Part shown: piece by piece, positions 24,030 to 36,089 of the stretch
Position numbering within the stretch: position 1 is the stretch's first letter
How the letters are laid out: the number at the start of each line of letters is the position of its first letter
Source: Cristatella mucedo
Lineage: Eukaryota > Bryozoa > Phylactolaemata > Cristatellidae
Assembly: GCA_009760855.2 (NCBI GenBank)
Contig: WPIO01000022.1
Location: 3,421,001 to 3,485,000, forward strand
Direction of reading: 5' to 3'
Length of the DNA stretch: 64,000 nucleotides
The notes under the pieces: model-generated
What the model was told of the DNA's origin: nothing
Databases searched by the model: none
The model's input: the letters and a program-made list of their open reading frames with translations, nothing else
Translations under genes and position numbers: made by a program

Positions 24030-25590
24030 AGATTCTTGAGACTGAGACCCCCTGTCAGGGGAATTATGGTCGCTCCAGGGAGGACTGCCAGACTTTTGAG
24101 GCGTGGGGGTGGAGGATTCAGCTTTGCTTTGAGTGACCTTCTGAGAAATGCAAACTTTGGTAAAATCTCTCTGCTTATTTATCTCGATCTTTCGACAGCG
24201 TTTGATACTATTAATTATCAAATCCTGCTCGAGCGCTCCTCATCTGGCCTGGGCATCTCTGGCTTCACAGTTCACTGCAATGGCTGAGGTCCTATCTAAA
24301 CGAGAGACTCCAGAATATTAATGTGATTGATGTCAGTGGACATCAGTTAACCGAGGAGCCTCCGAGTACAGGTTCCTCAGCGCTCCGTTTTTGGTCTGCT
24401 GCTTTCACAATTTATACTCAGACAATGATCCTCCGAGGAGCCACTGAGGTATGGCGTACCTCAGGGCTCTGTGCTTGGTCCGGTTCTTTTCACGGTTTAT
24501 ACTCTCTCTTTGCCGATGCGATCGCCAAGCACAATTTAGGTACATTTCTGTACAGATGACACATAGCTGTACCTATGCTTTAATCCCTTCGAGCCTTCAA
24601 GCATGTCAAACTCTCTCAATACCCTTGATGCATGTATTGCTGCCATTCACACGTAGATGGCAGCAACCTTACTCAAATAGAATGACGAGGAAAACCAGCG
24701 GACTAGTTATAGACAAACCTAGCATGACTCAGAAATTTGAAAGCTTAACGCTCAAAATCGGCTCTATCAGCATATCTTCTGTAGTATCTGCACGAAACCT
24801 GAGTGTCCTGTTCCGAAGTGACCTTTGATTAGACGATCACATCAACTACACAGTCAAGTCTCCTACTTTCAGCTTCGTAAGATTGCAAAATTCCGGCCTG
24901 CTTATACAGGATAGATTCTACATCCAAACTAGTCCATGCATTCGTGACATCCAGTTTTTTCTTTGTATAGCACCCTAAGAGAACTTAATTTTTATTAAGG
25001 CACTTTTCATATGCCACCGGGTTCGAGCCCACGACCACAGCCAGAGCTCGGTCTGGGCGAGCACCTTAACCACTGGGCCAAACCAGCTAAATGAATTATA
25101 TAACGTATTGTCAATTACTTCTAGGTCCCTTCACTCTTTGGCTCCATCCTACCGATCACGACTAATTCTCAACCAGCCTAGACACCATACCACCTGCTCG
25201 TCTTACTCAAATCGCTTAGCTGTGCCTCGAACTAATCTCCAATTCTTTGGAGACTGTGCCTTTAGTTCGTGTGCTCCCAAGGCCCGGAACTCACTCTCGA
25301 CTGACGTCACAACATCCCCACATGACTCGACGACATTGAGAAAAAGAAGCTAAAACGCACCTGTTCGTCACAGCACTTTTCTGGGCCCTTGGAATTTTCC
25401 ATTTGTGTGCTTATACGTGCTGACACTGCGCGAGTAACTACTAATGTATTATGCATAGTGACGCTGTGTATGTAACCGCTAATCTAATCATAGGGTCATG
25501 CTTCCTGCACAAAAAAGTGCCTATATTGATATTGGGCTCTCTGGCGGTGCTATAGAAATGTATAATTATCATTATTATTATTACAGGTTC
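24030..25590 (+). pseudogene. LINE-A copy, plus strand, interrupted by a SINE
   Basis: The plus strand reads reverse-transcriptase motif A in LLIYLDLSTAFDTINYQILLE near 24170-24230, then broken palm segments. From 25108 it reads SRSLHSLAPSYRS and CAPKARNSLSTDVTTSP. It ends with a LINE-A-like tail and (ATT)n near 25580. A minus-strand SINE-A lies at 24954-25089, where about 280 nt of LINE sequence is also missing. Confidence 0.75.
24954..25089 (-). repeat. SINE-A copy inside a LINE-A copy
   Basis: Reverse complement of AGCTGGTTTGGCCCAGTGG, followed by GGCTCGAACCCGG (B box) and the LINE-A-type tail, ending in an A-rich stretch on the minus strand. Confidence 0.8.
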
Positions 25591-27149
25591 GGCAGGCTTT
25601 CGTAACCTCATCTACAGACACTGCGTAGCCTCCATGTGGAGTAGCAGCCAGAGGCAGCACAGCTAAAGGAAAGCGAGCAGCTCGGAAATTCTCTCTACGC
25701 CAATGCGGACGTGCTCTCTAATCCACTGAGAGAGCTTCCCTTTCTCATTTCTGGAGAGCATGAAGCTCGGAGGGCGCGCCGCCAGACAGTCTGAAAGCCA
25801 GCGTGAACAGAAATGCACATCGCAGTTTAAAGATTCTGAACATGCGTGCCGAAGATGCACCGCCAGACAGACATCTCTTGACATGGCTACGCGAGATAGC
25901 TTAAACTCATCTTAAGCTCTAGCAATGCGATTTCCCGCCGAAGAACAATGACGGTCCATGAATAGAAATTGACGACGCTTTCGCCAAGTGCTCGCCGCAT
26001 TGGCGTACTTCTAAGCCCATCTAAGTCAAAATTGTCTTTGAAGAAGCGCCATCGAAATCTGCATCTCGGATATGGGACGGAACAAGCCTCCAGAGCTGCT
26101 CTCTAGTAGCCTCGGTAGCCCTGGCTGTCGTCTGGAAAGGGTCGTCGGGCCTCGAGGGGACGGCACGTGGGAGCGGAGTTCGGCTAAAGGGGCTTGAACG
26201 GCTGTAGTTTGGTTTGGGGCTAGCCTAGCTCCGCCTAACGTCAGAGGTGCGCCAAATAGACAGCCGAGCTCGTTAGCTTACTTCTACCGCCGCACGATCG
26301 CGCGCACACCAGTTTGATAGCTGCCGCATCAGCGCAGGATGCACTCGGATACGACAAACACGCTGTTACAACCATGGGCTTGCGGTGCTCACATGCAGCT
26401 ACTTAAATGGAGGATCGTTTACTAAGGCGAGAGCCGAACGGAAACGCTGCTGCAGCTCGTCCGGCGATAGCTATCGAGTCGTCTTCTACCGCGCCATCTT
26501 ATGTTTCACATGCTGTTAATTTTAGTTTCGTTAGATCGCTCACGTACGAAGATACATATCCGCTGCCATGCAGATTTTAGAATTGAAGGCAATTTCATGG
26601 CAGGGGCATTTCTCCTTACCACCGTCTGCCGATGTGGGGAGGCTACTAATGGCTCTATGAGAGACACGTTGGCCAGTCGACTGTGTGCGTGTGTGTGCGC
26701 GCGAGCGCGTATGCGCGAGTGGGCGTGCGTGCTGAAGCCGCGTCACTTCTGCGTACGTCTCTTGACCTGCCTAGACCCACAGGTAGTGGGAATATTTGAA
26801 TATCAGAATATTTGTATTTGACCTTGTTAAAACCAGCTCTATGCATAGCTTACTAGGCTGGACCCACGAGTGCTTCCCTTAGCCAAGCTGCCTTAGGAGA
26901 ATGATATTAATGAGTATCTTTTATACTACCCCAAGAGACCCAAGTTTCTATGCAGGCGCTTTGCCACTCACTTCAAGAGAAGCAACTATCGAGAGTGAAT
27001 GAAGAGCAAGCGGGTATCGTTCTTAGACAGGCATGCAAATGCGAACAATTATCAATAACCTTTGAACTTGCGTGCAAAAGAACACTAGAAGACACTCACT
27101 GCCTCAGATTGCTTCATAAGAAGACCGCTTCCACAGCTAGCCATCATGT
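25591..27149. other. Unassigned intergenic sequence
   Basis: No gene or repeat was identified with confidence. The open frames at 25663-25884 and 26501-26846 have no recognisable family. Confidence 0.5.
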
Positions 27150-27430
27150 TCAACAATCATAATACATTTGTATAGCGCCCTCTGAGAACTTAGTTCCTTT
27201 TAGGCACTTACAAGTGCTATAAAGGAAGCATAACTATATGGTTAGTGGTAACATGCAAAGTTTTAACATGCATAAGCACACTAAGGACAAATGCCAAGTA
27301 GCCAGCAAATGCTGCCAGAAAAAGGCGCGTTTTTAGCTTCTCTTTAAATTTAGTCAAGCCAGGGAGTGTAGTCACGTCAATCAGAAGTGAGTTTAAGGCT
27401 TTGGGAGCACACGAGTTCATCCCTGTCAAA
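27150..27430 (-). pseudogene. LINE-A 3' fragment, minus strand
   Basis: The minus strand reads CAPKALNSLLIDVTTLPG and FKEKLKTRLFLAAF. The tail hairpin sequence (TATAGCGCCCTCTGAGAACT) is at 27165-27190. Confidence 0.7.
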
Positions 27431-27759
27431 CATTAGGAATGTCTACCGAAGTGGCTGGCTATTGATCTTATTGGCTCCCCGGTTCTATCCGGGTGGGTAT
27501 TGTAATAAAGTTTTGGCTGGGCGACCAAAAAAGGGCATTAAACCTCTGCAGCTGCTAAGAAATATGGATGTAGGGTTGTTCAATAAATCCAAGAGGTTCA
27601 GCCACGTCTCCCCTTTGCTGAACGGTACTGGAAACTGCGATTGCTTCGAGACGATCAACAGATACAGAGAACCTTCTTACTCTGACAATTAAGGCCCGCT
27701 ACGGCTGGCTCCTTCATACCTAGCTTGACTTCTGCACCAGTTTCAGCCTCCTCTTGCCC

Positions 27760-27868
27760 CCCCCCCGACCACAACGGGAACATAATTAGCAGTTCCATTT
27801 CTGTGCTTAAAGATTTCTTGGGAACAGAAGCTTTTGCTCTGCAGTTCCTAGACTGTGGAACTCTTTCT

Positions 27869-27954
<86 letters not shown>

Positions 27955-28090
27955 TCTCTAACAATTCTTAAGCGAAGACATCTTCTCTCCTGCTTCCGAC
28001 TGTGGCACATCCTTTCCAGCAATCCTGGGATGCTACTGCCGTACTACTCACTTCCTCTACCGTCCTCCTGACTAGGCTATGCTTCGGAAG
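27760..28090 (+). pseudogene. LINE-B 3' fragment, plus strand, with (CT)n microsatellite
   Basis: The plus strand reads SFCSAVPRLWNSFSP into a (CT)n tract (27870-27959), then SCFRLWHILSSNPGML. The same order of blocks occurs in the 23.3 kb copy. The frame is otherwise decayed. Confidence 0.65.
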
Positions 28091-28389
28091 ATCTCTTGTT
28101 AGCATCAGATGAAGTCTTTTTGGCTGCTATATGCACACCAAAAACCTAGTAGGCTTTGAATGCTCTGAAGAAAACTCTCCAGCGCTAAGCCTACTTAGTT
28201 CTTGTGGCATTTTAGAGTTACAGATGAAGATAAGTTCCATTATAATTACATTTTAGAACTTATGGTTAGCAACATGCACTGAATCATGCACTGGTAAGCA
28301 CCCAAAGCATAAAGAATTGGCATTGCATTCCCAACAAGTTTTCCTAGCGAAAGGTAAAACTTAAATTAATGACATTTAGACCGATTTTT

Positions 28390-28570
28390 TGAGCCATTTT
28401 TCCTTAACTTTAAATCACTTTGAGACCGTGCCTTCACTTAATATACTCCCAATACTTGAAACCCACAAACGACTGACATCGCGTTATTTCTTGCTTTGAA
28501 GACATTACAAAATAAGTTAAACACCTATTTGCTCGCCACAACTTCTGCTCCATTCGCAGCAAAGCTAATC
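28390..28570 (+). pseudogene. LINE-A 3' coding fragment, plus strand
   Basis: The plus strand gives a diverged version of the LINE-A C-terminus: RDRAFT, then KTLQNKLNTYLLATTS, aligned with GDRAFSSY and FKKNLKTHLFRT of better copies. Confidence 0.5.
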
Positions 28571-28919
28571 ACTCTAGAGTCGCAAGGCGTTGCGACTGGA
28601 GAGGCCACCAGAGTCCTGAACCAAGTCACGTTGTCGTTTCAGGTTGAATGATCAATGAATCGATACAACATCGATAGAAGAACAAGCGTTTCATCGACAC
28701 CGCCGCATAACCGCATCTGGGCAACATGCTCGGCATTAATAGTAGGACGATTGCATGAATATAGTCTGGAAGGTTGTTGAGCACTCATTCCCATTTTACT
28801 TGCCAAACCTTATTCTGTTACCACTAAATAAGGACTCTTATACATTTAAGTTTGTAGGGGAGCGCGAGCATCATCGTCGTCGTCCTACATGCAATTGTGA
28901 ATTTCGATCACCTTAAAAA

Positions 28920-28953
28920 AAGAGGAAGTTTAGCGAGCCCTAAACTTCCTCTT
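28920..28953. repeat. Perfect 13-bp inverted repeat, 8-nt loop
   Basis: AAGAGGAAGTTTA (28920-28932) and its exact reverse complement (28941-28953) flank GCGAGCCC. There is no adjacent gene for it to terminate. Confidence 0.85.
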
Positions 28954-29419
28954 GGAGACTTGGACTCGCGTTGCAGGCGAGCCTTAGGGCTACGCTGGCG
29001 TAGCAAGGTGAACAATCGCTGAGGCTTAACTGACCACGGCTGTACTTTAGCTGAAAATCAAGAGGATCCGCTGCAGCTATGATATCAGGATCGGTAGCAA
29101 GCCGCTTCATGCGCCGCTGCAGGCAGACAATACAGCACAGCATCGAGGCACAGCACCGTGGCTAGGATTTCTGAAAAAACCATCATTTTTTATAGAACAG
29201 CATATTATTGTTTTCAATTTTCAAAAAAACAGCTGTTTCTACTAGTTTACCACATTTTCACTAATTTTACAGTCAATGTGATGAACACCTTTTTATTATA
29301 AACTAAACCGTTTTATAATTCAATAAAGGTTGTATCATAGTTTTAACTATCTCAGCTTGCTAAATGCATGCACTCAATTAAACTGCTGTCTGGTAATTCC
29401 AGGGAACACATTATAACCC

Positions 29420-32030
29420 ATTCAGGTAACCATGGTTATGGCATCTAATGTGTTTTTAAAGACTTCTAAAGCAGCGTTGTAGTGCTCTAAGGCTCTTTTT
29501 TCATCAGGAAACGTGCTGAGCTGGTTTCTTACTCTACCTGCACAACCGTTTTCTTGCATATTTTCAAACCATATCTCTCCTGTGTAAGTGCATGTGCAAA
29601 ATAAGAAGTCTAAAACCTTGAACATTACCCCGACCAGTGCTCGGCACAGTTGTTACGATGCATTTCCTTTACAGGTGTATCTGAAATATCCAATAATTCT
29701 ACTTCATCGTCTTTTGATTGTGCTGTAAAAAAAACTCTTCGAAAATCGCACCTGTTTTCACACACACGTAAAACCATCAGACAAGTTTGTTGTGCATGTT
29801 TTTCAGGATCTAGTAGTCCAACCGATTTGGCATCATGCACAATCTAGTACATTTAATCCTTTCTCATATTAATCCCACTATATGGTAGCATTTTCGGCTG
29901 TGACATTGTAAAACTCAGCAAAGTTTCAGATTTTTGTTGATTCCCATGACGCTTAGATTGTTCGGGCCAGCACTGTATTTCTTTCGTGGTAAGTTATAGA
30001 TCAAAACATTTTTACTTCGTATGATAATATTCCAAGAATACAAGTGCATTAAGCGACTTGTCTGAGAGGGGCGATCTTAATTTTCTACGAAAGTTTATTC
30101 AGACCTAAAAAAAACTCTTTCACCGTCCGTTGATGTTTAATGGATAGAATTGAGCTGTACAATTTCTGGAGATTTTCTGTGCGCTGGTAAGAGTTCATGA
30201 AGAGCATGAATTCGGAATTGGGCCATTTTAAATTCTTTTGCCCTCCAGCTTTTCGAAACAACAAATTTAATTAATCTTGGAGACAGGTTAACACTTTCAG
30301 CATCATTTGACCACGATTCACTAGATTTCCTGCGAAAGTTAGCGCAGTTTTTGACGGGGCGATAGATGGATCTTTGAGACTGCAGCAAGAGGTTCATACA
30401 ATTCTTGTTTAATTGGTCTTCAACGTGCCACTTCAAGTTTTTTCATGAGTTTGCTACTAATATCATTATTCAGGTTCAAAAGCTTGTTGAACATGAATTA
30501 TAAAGTTGTGTCAGAACTCAACAGCGTCGCATCTTCTTGACTTAAATTCTCAACAGCAAGATACACTGGTTCCATTGCCTTCAAAAAAGTTTCGGGAGCG
30601 CAAAAACTCAACGTCTCAATCATTTCAAGCTCCTTATATCGGTTAGTGTCTCGTGGATAGCGACTTCTGTCAGTCTTTAATAGCGGCACTAACATTGTTG
30701 GGTTGAAGTTCAAGCGGTCTTCACGTCAAGATGCAGTTACATCTCACATTCGAACTCAGCTTTCACTTTGGATCGAAAGACGAGACGTGACAGTGGTGCA
30801 TCGGCGTGACGAGTGTCTCGACATACGAGTGCTTTGAGATATGAGCTGTCTCTCAGCCGATTTCTCGGCTTCGAGCTGCGAGCTAAAATTCGGGCTACGA
30901 GCCAGCTTCAAATACTCCACCGCTAGTTACCGCAGCGAACGTCACACTGCTTGTTGCCACTCTGGTCAATAGGGGTAGGACAGCGAACGAAGTTTCATTG
31001 CAAGACGCTGCCGTACGACCCGGGTGTGACGTTAAGCGTAAGCCTGTTGGTTCGCTCCCGGACAGACTATAGCGAGCCATCGTGGTGCTTGGACGCACAA
31101 GATCGCCAGACTTGGGTGTTAAATCCGACTGCTGCAGGAACAGCTAAGTACAATATCATCGTGTGAGAGTTCATCGCATAACTGATAACAATCAGCACGT
31201 CCGCGTAAAGATCAAGCCAATAAACTTCGCTTTCCGCTACGTATTTGTTGTCTGTACGCTCGCCTGCTTGCGGGGAGGCTTCGCGTGGTTTTTCTGCAAA
31301 AATCGGCGAATAAGATTCATATGTATTTATTTCAGCCTTTCTCTTCTAGCTCTAATAGCATCTTCAAGTCGTCTGATCTTCGAGTTGCTCCTGTACATTA
31401 GGATTATTAAAAACCCATTTATTGCAAGACGTTCTATTGTATTGTTTTTAAAACAATACTCGTGATTTATAAATAAATTTTTTAATTTAAAAATGCTCGA
31501 CGAAAAATCGCAGTGTTTTTTGGGAGTCCGGAACGGATTAATGACATCTAAATTCATTCAAATGGGGAAAATTGGTTTGACAAACGAGTAATTTGATTTA
31601 CGAGCTCCGGCACGGAAAAAATTAAACTCGTAAGCCGAGGTACCACTGTATTTTGAAATTGATGATTTGAGGAATTTGACAAGCTTGCATGATTTCGTGA
31701 GCAGATTGTGATAATCGACGTATCCTTCTAATGTATAATCACTGACCATTTCCTAAGTCCGTACATGCTTCACAATTGTCCATTCCATCAATATCGTCAC
31801 TATCCAAGTTTAAATTGTCCTGCTTAGTACTCTTCTTGTACAGTGTGTCACATAATCCAAGGTGTAGACCATGGTTTAAGCAGAACTGTCCGATTGCATC
31901 GACGTTTCTAATGCATTTCTTATGTACTGGCGTGCCGTCCTGACTAGATCCCACCAAATCCCTCTCCACTGTTATTCCAAAAACGTTCAAATGCTGTTTC
32001 ATTGATTCGACAATATAGAGAGCGGTACAC
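29420..32030 (-). pseudogene. hAT-like transposase pseudogene (KIAA1586/ZBED-like), split by another element
   Basis: The minus strand at 32002-31739 reads LNVFGITVERDLVGSSQDG and CLNHGLHLGLCDTLYKKS, the usual DDE-domain neighbourhood of this group. After the inserted element it resumes near 30713 with FNPTMLVPLLK, AMEPVYLAVENLSQEDATLL and, out of frame, FMFNKLLNLNNDISSKL. Stops are frequent. The region 30430-29420 is assigned only by continuity; its open frames (29840-29625, 29625-29422) are not individually recognised. Confidence 0.6.
30791..31648. mobile_element. pogo/Tigger-like DNA element (non-autonomous), 858 bp
   Basis: The left end CAGTGGTGCATCGGCGTGACG (first 20 bases are the key) and the right end, read on the minus strand as CAGTGGTACCTCGGCTTAC, form imperfect terminal inverted repeats. 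They are followed inside by tandem ACGAGT-type motifs. TA flanks the right end and GA (mutated TA) the left. The interior has no transposase. It lies inside the hAT-like pseudogene. Confidence 0.75.
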
Positions 32031-32159
32031 CAACCAAATATATGGAAAAAGCTTTCTTGATTGTTGTTGTCAGCCTGTCAGTCAATATATCATCACGTGG
32101 AACAGGTAGAGCAGGAGCTCCCATATGTGCGGTAGAGGTCGCATCGCGGGCGGTACATT

Positions 32160-32440
32160 AGGATATTCTATTTTATGCTTACTCTTTTAGCTACGGCCCT
32201 GTACGTTATGTGTGATGTAGAAATACAATTCCGAAAAATGGTAGTTTGTTCTTTCCAAATCACCGCCACTCCAAATGGCATGCATTTGCTTTGACATTTA
32301 AACCGCTGTCTCGAATTTTCTACACACGGCTTGCACACCACACGTGGTGCCCATGTCTCATCCTGATCTCCCAGTGTGTATCCAAAATAGGTGTAGCAGA
32401 TTATACGCGGATAATTCTTATGCTCCATTGGCATTTTATA
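32160..32440 (-). pseudogene. Fragment of a repetitive arthropod-type protein (YFGxxLGDQDxxWAP family)
   Basis: The minus strand reads YPRIICYTYFGYTLGDQD, then WAPRVVCKPCVE and MPFGVAVIWKEQT. This pattern recurs in many uncharacterised, often multi-copy animal proteins, usually next to cysteine-rich segments. Function is unknown. The expected downstream DCYFC segment is not intact. Confidence 0.45.
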
Positions 32441-32689
32441 ATCACATATATCAATTAATTCAAAAAACTATATATCAATGAACAAAATGGCTAACTGTTC
32501 TACAAAAAATAACACCAAACATTTATGTCAATTAGCGACTGCGACAAGTAACACTGATGAAATCCAATACTATTATATTTAATGGTAATGTTAAAGTGCA
32601 CCCGATCTTTGATAAACAAAATCTACCAAACCGTAAACCATTATCTGTGATGTATATTTGGAAAATAATAAACATACCAGACAACTGAT

Positions 32690-32800
32690 ATGCAGACCAG
32701 TGAATTGATTCTCTTGCAGTGAGCTGTGAAGCGTCTGAATAGAGATTCAGTTCCGTAGGGTGATATACAAATGACATTACTATTACTATTCTTACCATTA
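32690..32800 (+). repeat. SINE-A/LINE-A tail fragment
   Basis: GAAGCGTCTGAATAGAGATT followed by a degenerate (ATT)n. No upstream A or B box survives. Confidence 0.55.
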
Positions 32801-33970
32801 TTATTGTTACTATTTTCAGGTTTCGGATTACAGCCACGAGGCAACGCCCCACGATTATGAGCTATGTGCTAGTCAGCTGAACCTCGACTATGAACTATGA
32901 ACTTGGCCACTAACTTTGAACTAAGAATCGCTTATGAAATAGCCGCAAAAAGCCGTGGCTTATGAGCAGCGTGATTTATAATTATATATGAACGAGATTA
33001 TTGTATGCGTTAAGACCTGGTTATTATATTCAGGCATGGGCCAGACCAAATTCGCTCTCTAAGAGTAATGATCTGCTGGTCGGTGAGTCAGAGCGCTGAG
33101 AGTGAGCTGCTCTAAGCATGCAAACGAGTCTGTCGATAGTCACCTGCCGTATCAACCGTCATATACTGGCAATTTCTTTCGCTTTTTCCGTTTCGGCGTT
33201 GCTGCTAGCGCTGCCTACAGGTAGTCTAGCGAGGCGTTGTTACCGCTGGCGTATTGAAAGCTTCAGCTCTGGTAGCAACTGCATGCGTTGTGTTGCCAGC
33301 CGAACTAGTGAGGTTCAGACGGTAAAAATGACATAAAAAGTGAATCCGGAAAACAATTTTATGACACGAACTTTCTTTTGGCTCTTAATCTTGCAATATC
33401 AACGCTCCGCTAGAAGGAACTGCTAAAACGAGTCGACAGCAACTGGAAGAGGAGACCCGAGCCTCTGTAACGTAGATAGACGTCGATTTGCTCAAGTTTG
33501 ATTAAGCAGCATTTCGTCCAGAAATTAATGTTTTGATGCTTCTGCGCTGATCCCGGTTACAAATGGCATCCGTGCTCAGCTTTAGTTCTTTCATGTGAGC
33601 ATGTTTCTGCTCGCGGTCGCATTGGAGCTGCAGGGACCGTAAGTCTTCGATCATCTATTATGAGCCAATAAGCAACAGTGAGCAGGTTCCTAACATGTTT
33701 GATGCAGTATTCTCTTTGAAATGGGCCAATTTAGAAAGACCTGATGCCTTTACTGATCAAGTTTCTTTGGGCAGGTTTAAGTTTCTTTGGATGTCTATAG
33801 GATCCCTGAAGGACTTGGAGGCCCGGCTCTGTGGAAAACCATACAAGCTTGCCGAGCTTTGTTAGAGGAGGTAAGAAGGTTTTGTCGCCTGGCAACGTCA
33901 ACCATCGCAACTGTCTTGTGTAGGTGCTGCGGCAGCGCATTACCAACGCTCACGCGATTGCTAGTCAACA
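32801..33970. other. Unassigned sequence upstream of the methyltransferase-like gene
   Basis: No gene is recognised. The last 100 bases may be 5' UTR. No clear core promoter is visible. Confidence 0.4.
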
Positions 33971-33973
33971 CTC

Positions 33974-34957
33974 ATGGCTTCGACGTATCTTGGCCCTGAA
34001 ACACCGAGGCCATTTTCTGTGATCTCCGATAACCAAAGGAATAAGTTCACTGTGCCACCTTACCCTGGAGATCAATTTCGATTCGGTGACATATACGAAG
34101 AAAATATGTTCAGCTTGATTCACAAATACCTCGAGCTTGGGACAACCGACAGATTCTGCTACGTCGGCGAAGAAAAAGGCAGCTTCGCGCCATTGATTGA
34201 GAGAAAATTTTGCCTGCTTCATCCGGTTGTGAGTGTCATACCCGGGCGAGTTCTCTACGAGGAGACACCGACCAAGCGTGTGATACCAGTGCACTATGCC
34301 GACATGGGAGCCTCGGAGTACTTCAAGCAGGCTGCAACGGAATGCAAAACATTTACCCGGACATTTTTTGATCGCGTGTTGATTAAGGATTCACTGCATT
34401 ACCTCCAGAATCCGCGGCTGCTCTTCCAGCAAATACGAGCTTGCATGCCTACTGACGGGAAGCTGGTAATTGTACATCGTCCGGCGATGATGAATACGTT
34501 GCCTTACTTCAAGGATGCCGTGAAGCGTCTTCAGGAGACGGACGTGGACTTCATGATCACAGTAAAAGAGTTGCAATCTGCTGGGTTCGACGTCCAGTGG
34601 GAAATTGAGAACGTACCGGTGTTGATGCCAAAACTCAAATGGTTATCAATGGTGAAACACAAGTTTCCCCCACAGCTTGAAATAATTGGTAACATGGAAA
34701 TTCACAGCGGGCTTCGAGAACTGTCAGAGGGCGTGCTCAAGTACGAAGAAGAGATGGTTGAATTCATGGATCGGCTCCTATTTATAACCGCCATGCCAGC
34801 CGACGACGGCACCACGCTCCCGTTGGTCAAGCGCTATGGAACAATTGGCTACCAGCCAGCACCGGGCCTGAAAGAACTAACCTATAAGCTCGACGTTACG
34901 CCGGAAATAAAGAGACTCATGAACGCTAAGAATTCCAAGCGCACAACTCCATGGTGA
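33974..34957 (+). CDS. Methyltransferase-like protein, intronless, 327 residues
   Basis: Probably a class I (Rossmann-fold) SAM-dependent methyltransferase relative; substrate unknown. The start is backed by an in-frame TAG at 33962-33964, four codons upstream. The fold is suggested by FCYVGEEKGSF (near residue 60), which takes the place of the glycine-rich SAM loop but lacks the usual GxGxG; by DRVLIKDSLHYLQNP (about 135-150), which resembles the post-motif-II segment; and by GKLVIVHRP (about 165), in the position of motif III. No signal peptide or membrane segment is evident. The reading frame is undamaged and single-exon, whereas the other genes here are split, so it may be a retrogene or an intron-poor family. 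A small 5' UTR intron (about 33871-33923, GTAAGA to GTGTAG) is possible. SAM binding and activity are not shown by the sequence. Confidence 0.75.
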   Translation: MASTYLGPETPRPFSVISDNQRNKFTVPPYPGDQFRFGDIYEENMFSLIHKYLELGTTDRFCYVGEEKGSFAPLIERKFCLLHPVVSVIPGRVLYEETPTKRVIPVHYADMGASEYFKQAATECKTFTRTFFDRVLIKDSLHYLQNPRLLFQQIRACMPTDGKLVIVHRPAMMNTLPYFKDAVKRLQETDVDFMITVKELQSAGFDVQWEIENVPVLMPKLKWLSMVKHKFPPQLEIIGNMEIHSGLRELSEGVLKYEEEMVEFMDRLLFITAMPADDGTTLPLVKRYGTIGYQPAPGLKELTYKLDVTPEIKRLMNAKNSKRTTPW

Positions 34958-35231
34958 GCATCTTGGTCGACAAGTAAGCTTCGGAATGTACTTTAAGTAA
35001 CACTGATGGCAGATGTCTTTAAGCTATGCAAGCCATATATGTGCAATCAAAACGCTCTTTTTCAGCCAATTGTTGTTACCTAACTTAGTTCTCCACAGGT
35101 TAATATTAATCGTACGCGAGCTCTTGCTTTTAGCCTGTCGTCAAAAGCCCAGCTGTTATATTCTGCATGCTATGCAAGGATTTCTCTATGTATAAGCTGA
35201 TGGATTTGTCACCTGAGCTTATCTATTGACT

Positions 35232-35237
35232 TTTATT
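35232..35237 (-). terminator. Possible polyadenylation signal for STK16
   Basis: AATAAA on the minus strand, about 850 nt after the stop codon. The transcript would end about 260 nt from the 3' end of the convergent methyltransferase-like gene. No clear GT-rich downstream element supports it. Confidence 0.3.
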
Positions 35238-36089
35238 AACATAAAATGATCATTTACAAGTAGCTTTCAATGATCGGTAACGGCTGATTCTACCGAGACA
35301 TTCAGCAGCTTTGCAAAGACCTGGATTGTTCAGTCACGTGTTGGCCCACATCAACTCTTGTAAACTGGTAAAGAGTTCACAGGAAATCAGAGCAAGATCA
35401 GTGACAAAGCGAGATCTTGCTCTGTCACTTCACTATCATCTCGGCCAGCTTGCTTGGTACAATTTCTACTAAGAGGCTTTGCGTGGGAGTAAACGATTTG
35501 TTAGACAAATGACATCTGAGAACAGAGTGGCAAGGCAGTATAGGAAAAACAAGATATAGAACAAAAATCAAAGATGGCCACGGGCTGAAGTAAAATACTA
35601 ATCCAAGAGTAATGCAAAGTGTACAATCACAGACTTGCATCAGCACTGCACGAGTACGTGAGCCCCCTCCTTCGCACATTACACAAGTTCAGACCTGCTG
35701 GCCATGGCTAGTACATTACAACCAGGAATATTACTGCACAGTTTTATAGCAACCAACATTTTACTACCTAGTTTCACAACCTATTTGAGTTCCGCAGTGT
35801 CTGCAAGTCAATTACATTCACCTCAGAGGACAATGCCGTGACGTTTCAAGGCACTAAAAGCTAGGCCAAACTGAGTTGCAGACCAAGCAGGCAGTAACAA
35901 GCAATTGACCAAGTGCTAGTATGCTAGCAGCCAGCTTGTTGAACAGTGAGACAGCAGAACAAGTATCACAACTTATCCAATCATGGGACAATAACCCATA
36001 TCGCGAGGAAGCAGAGAACTCAGTACCCTCATGGACACGGCATATCCATGTAAGGCACAATGCTTTTCATAAAGTCAACATGTGTACAT

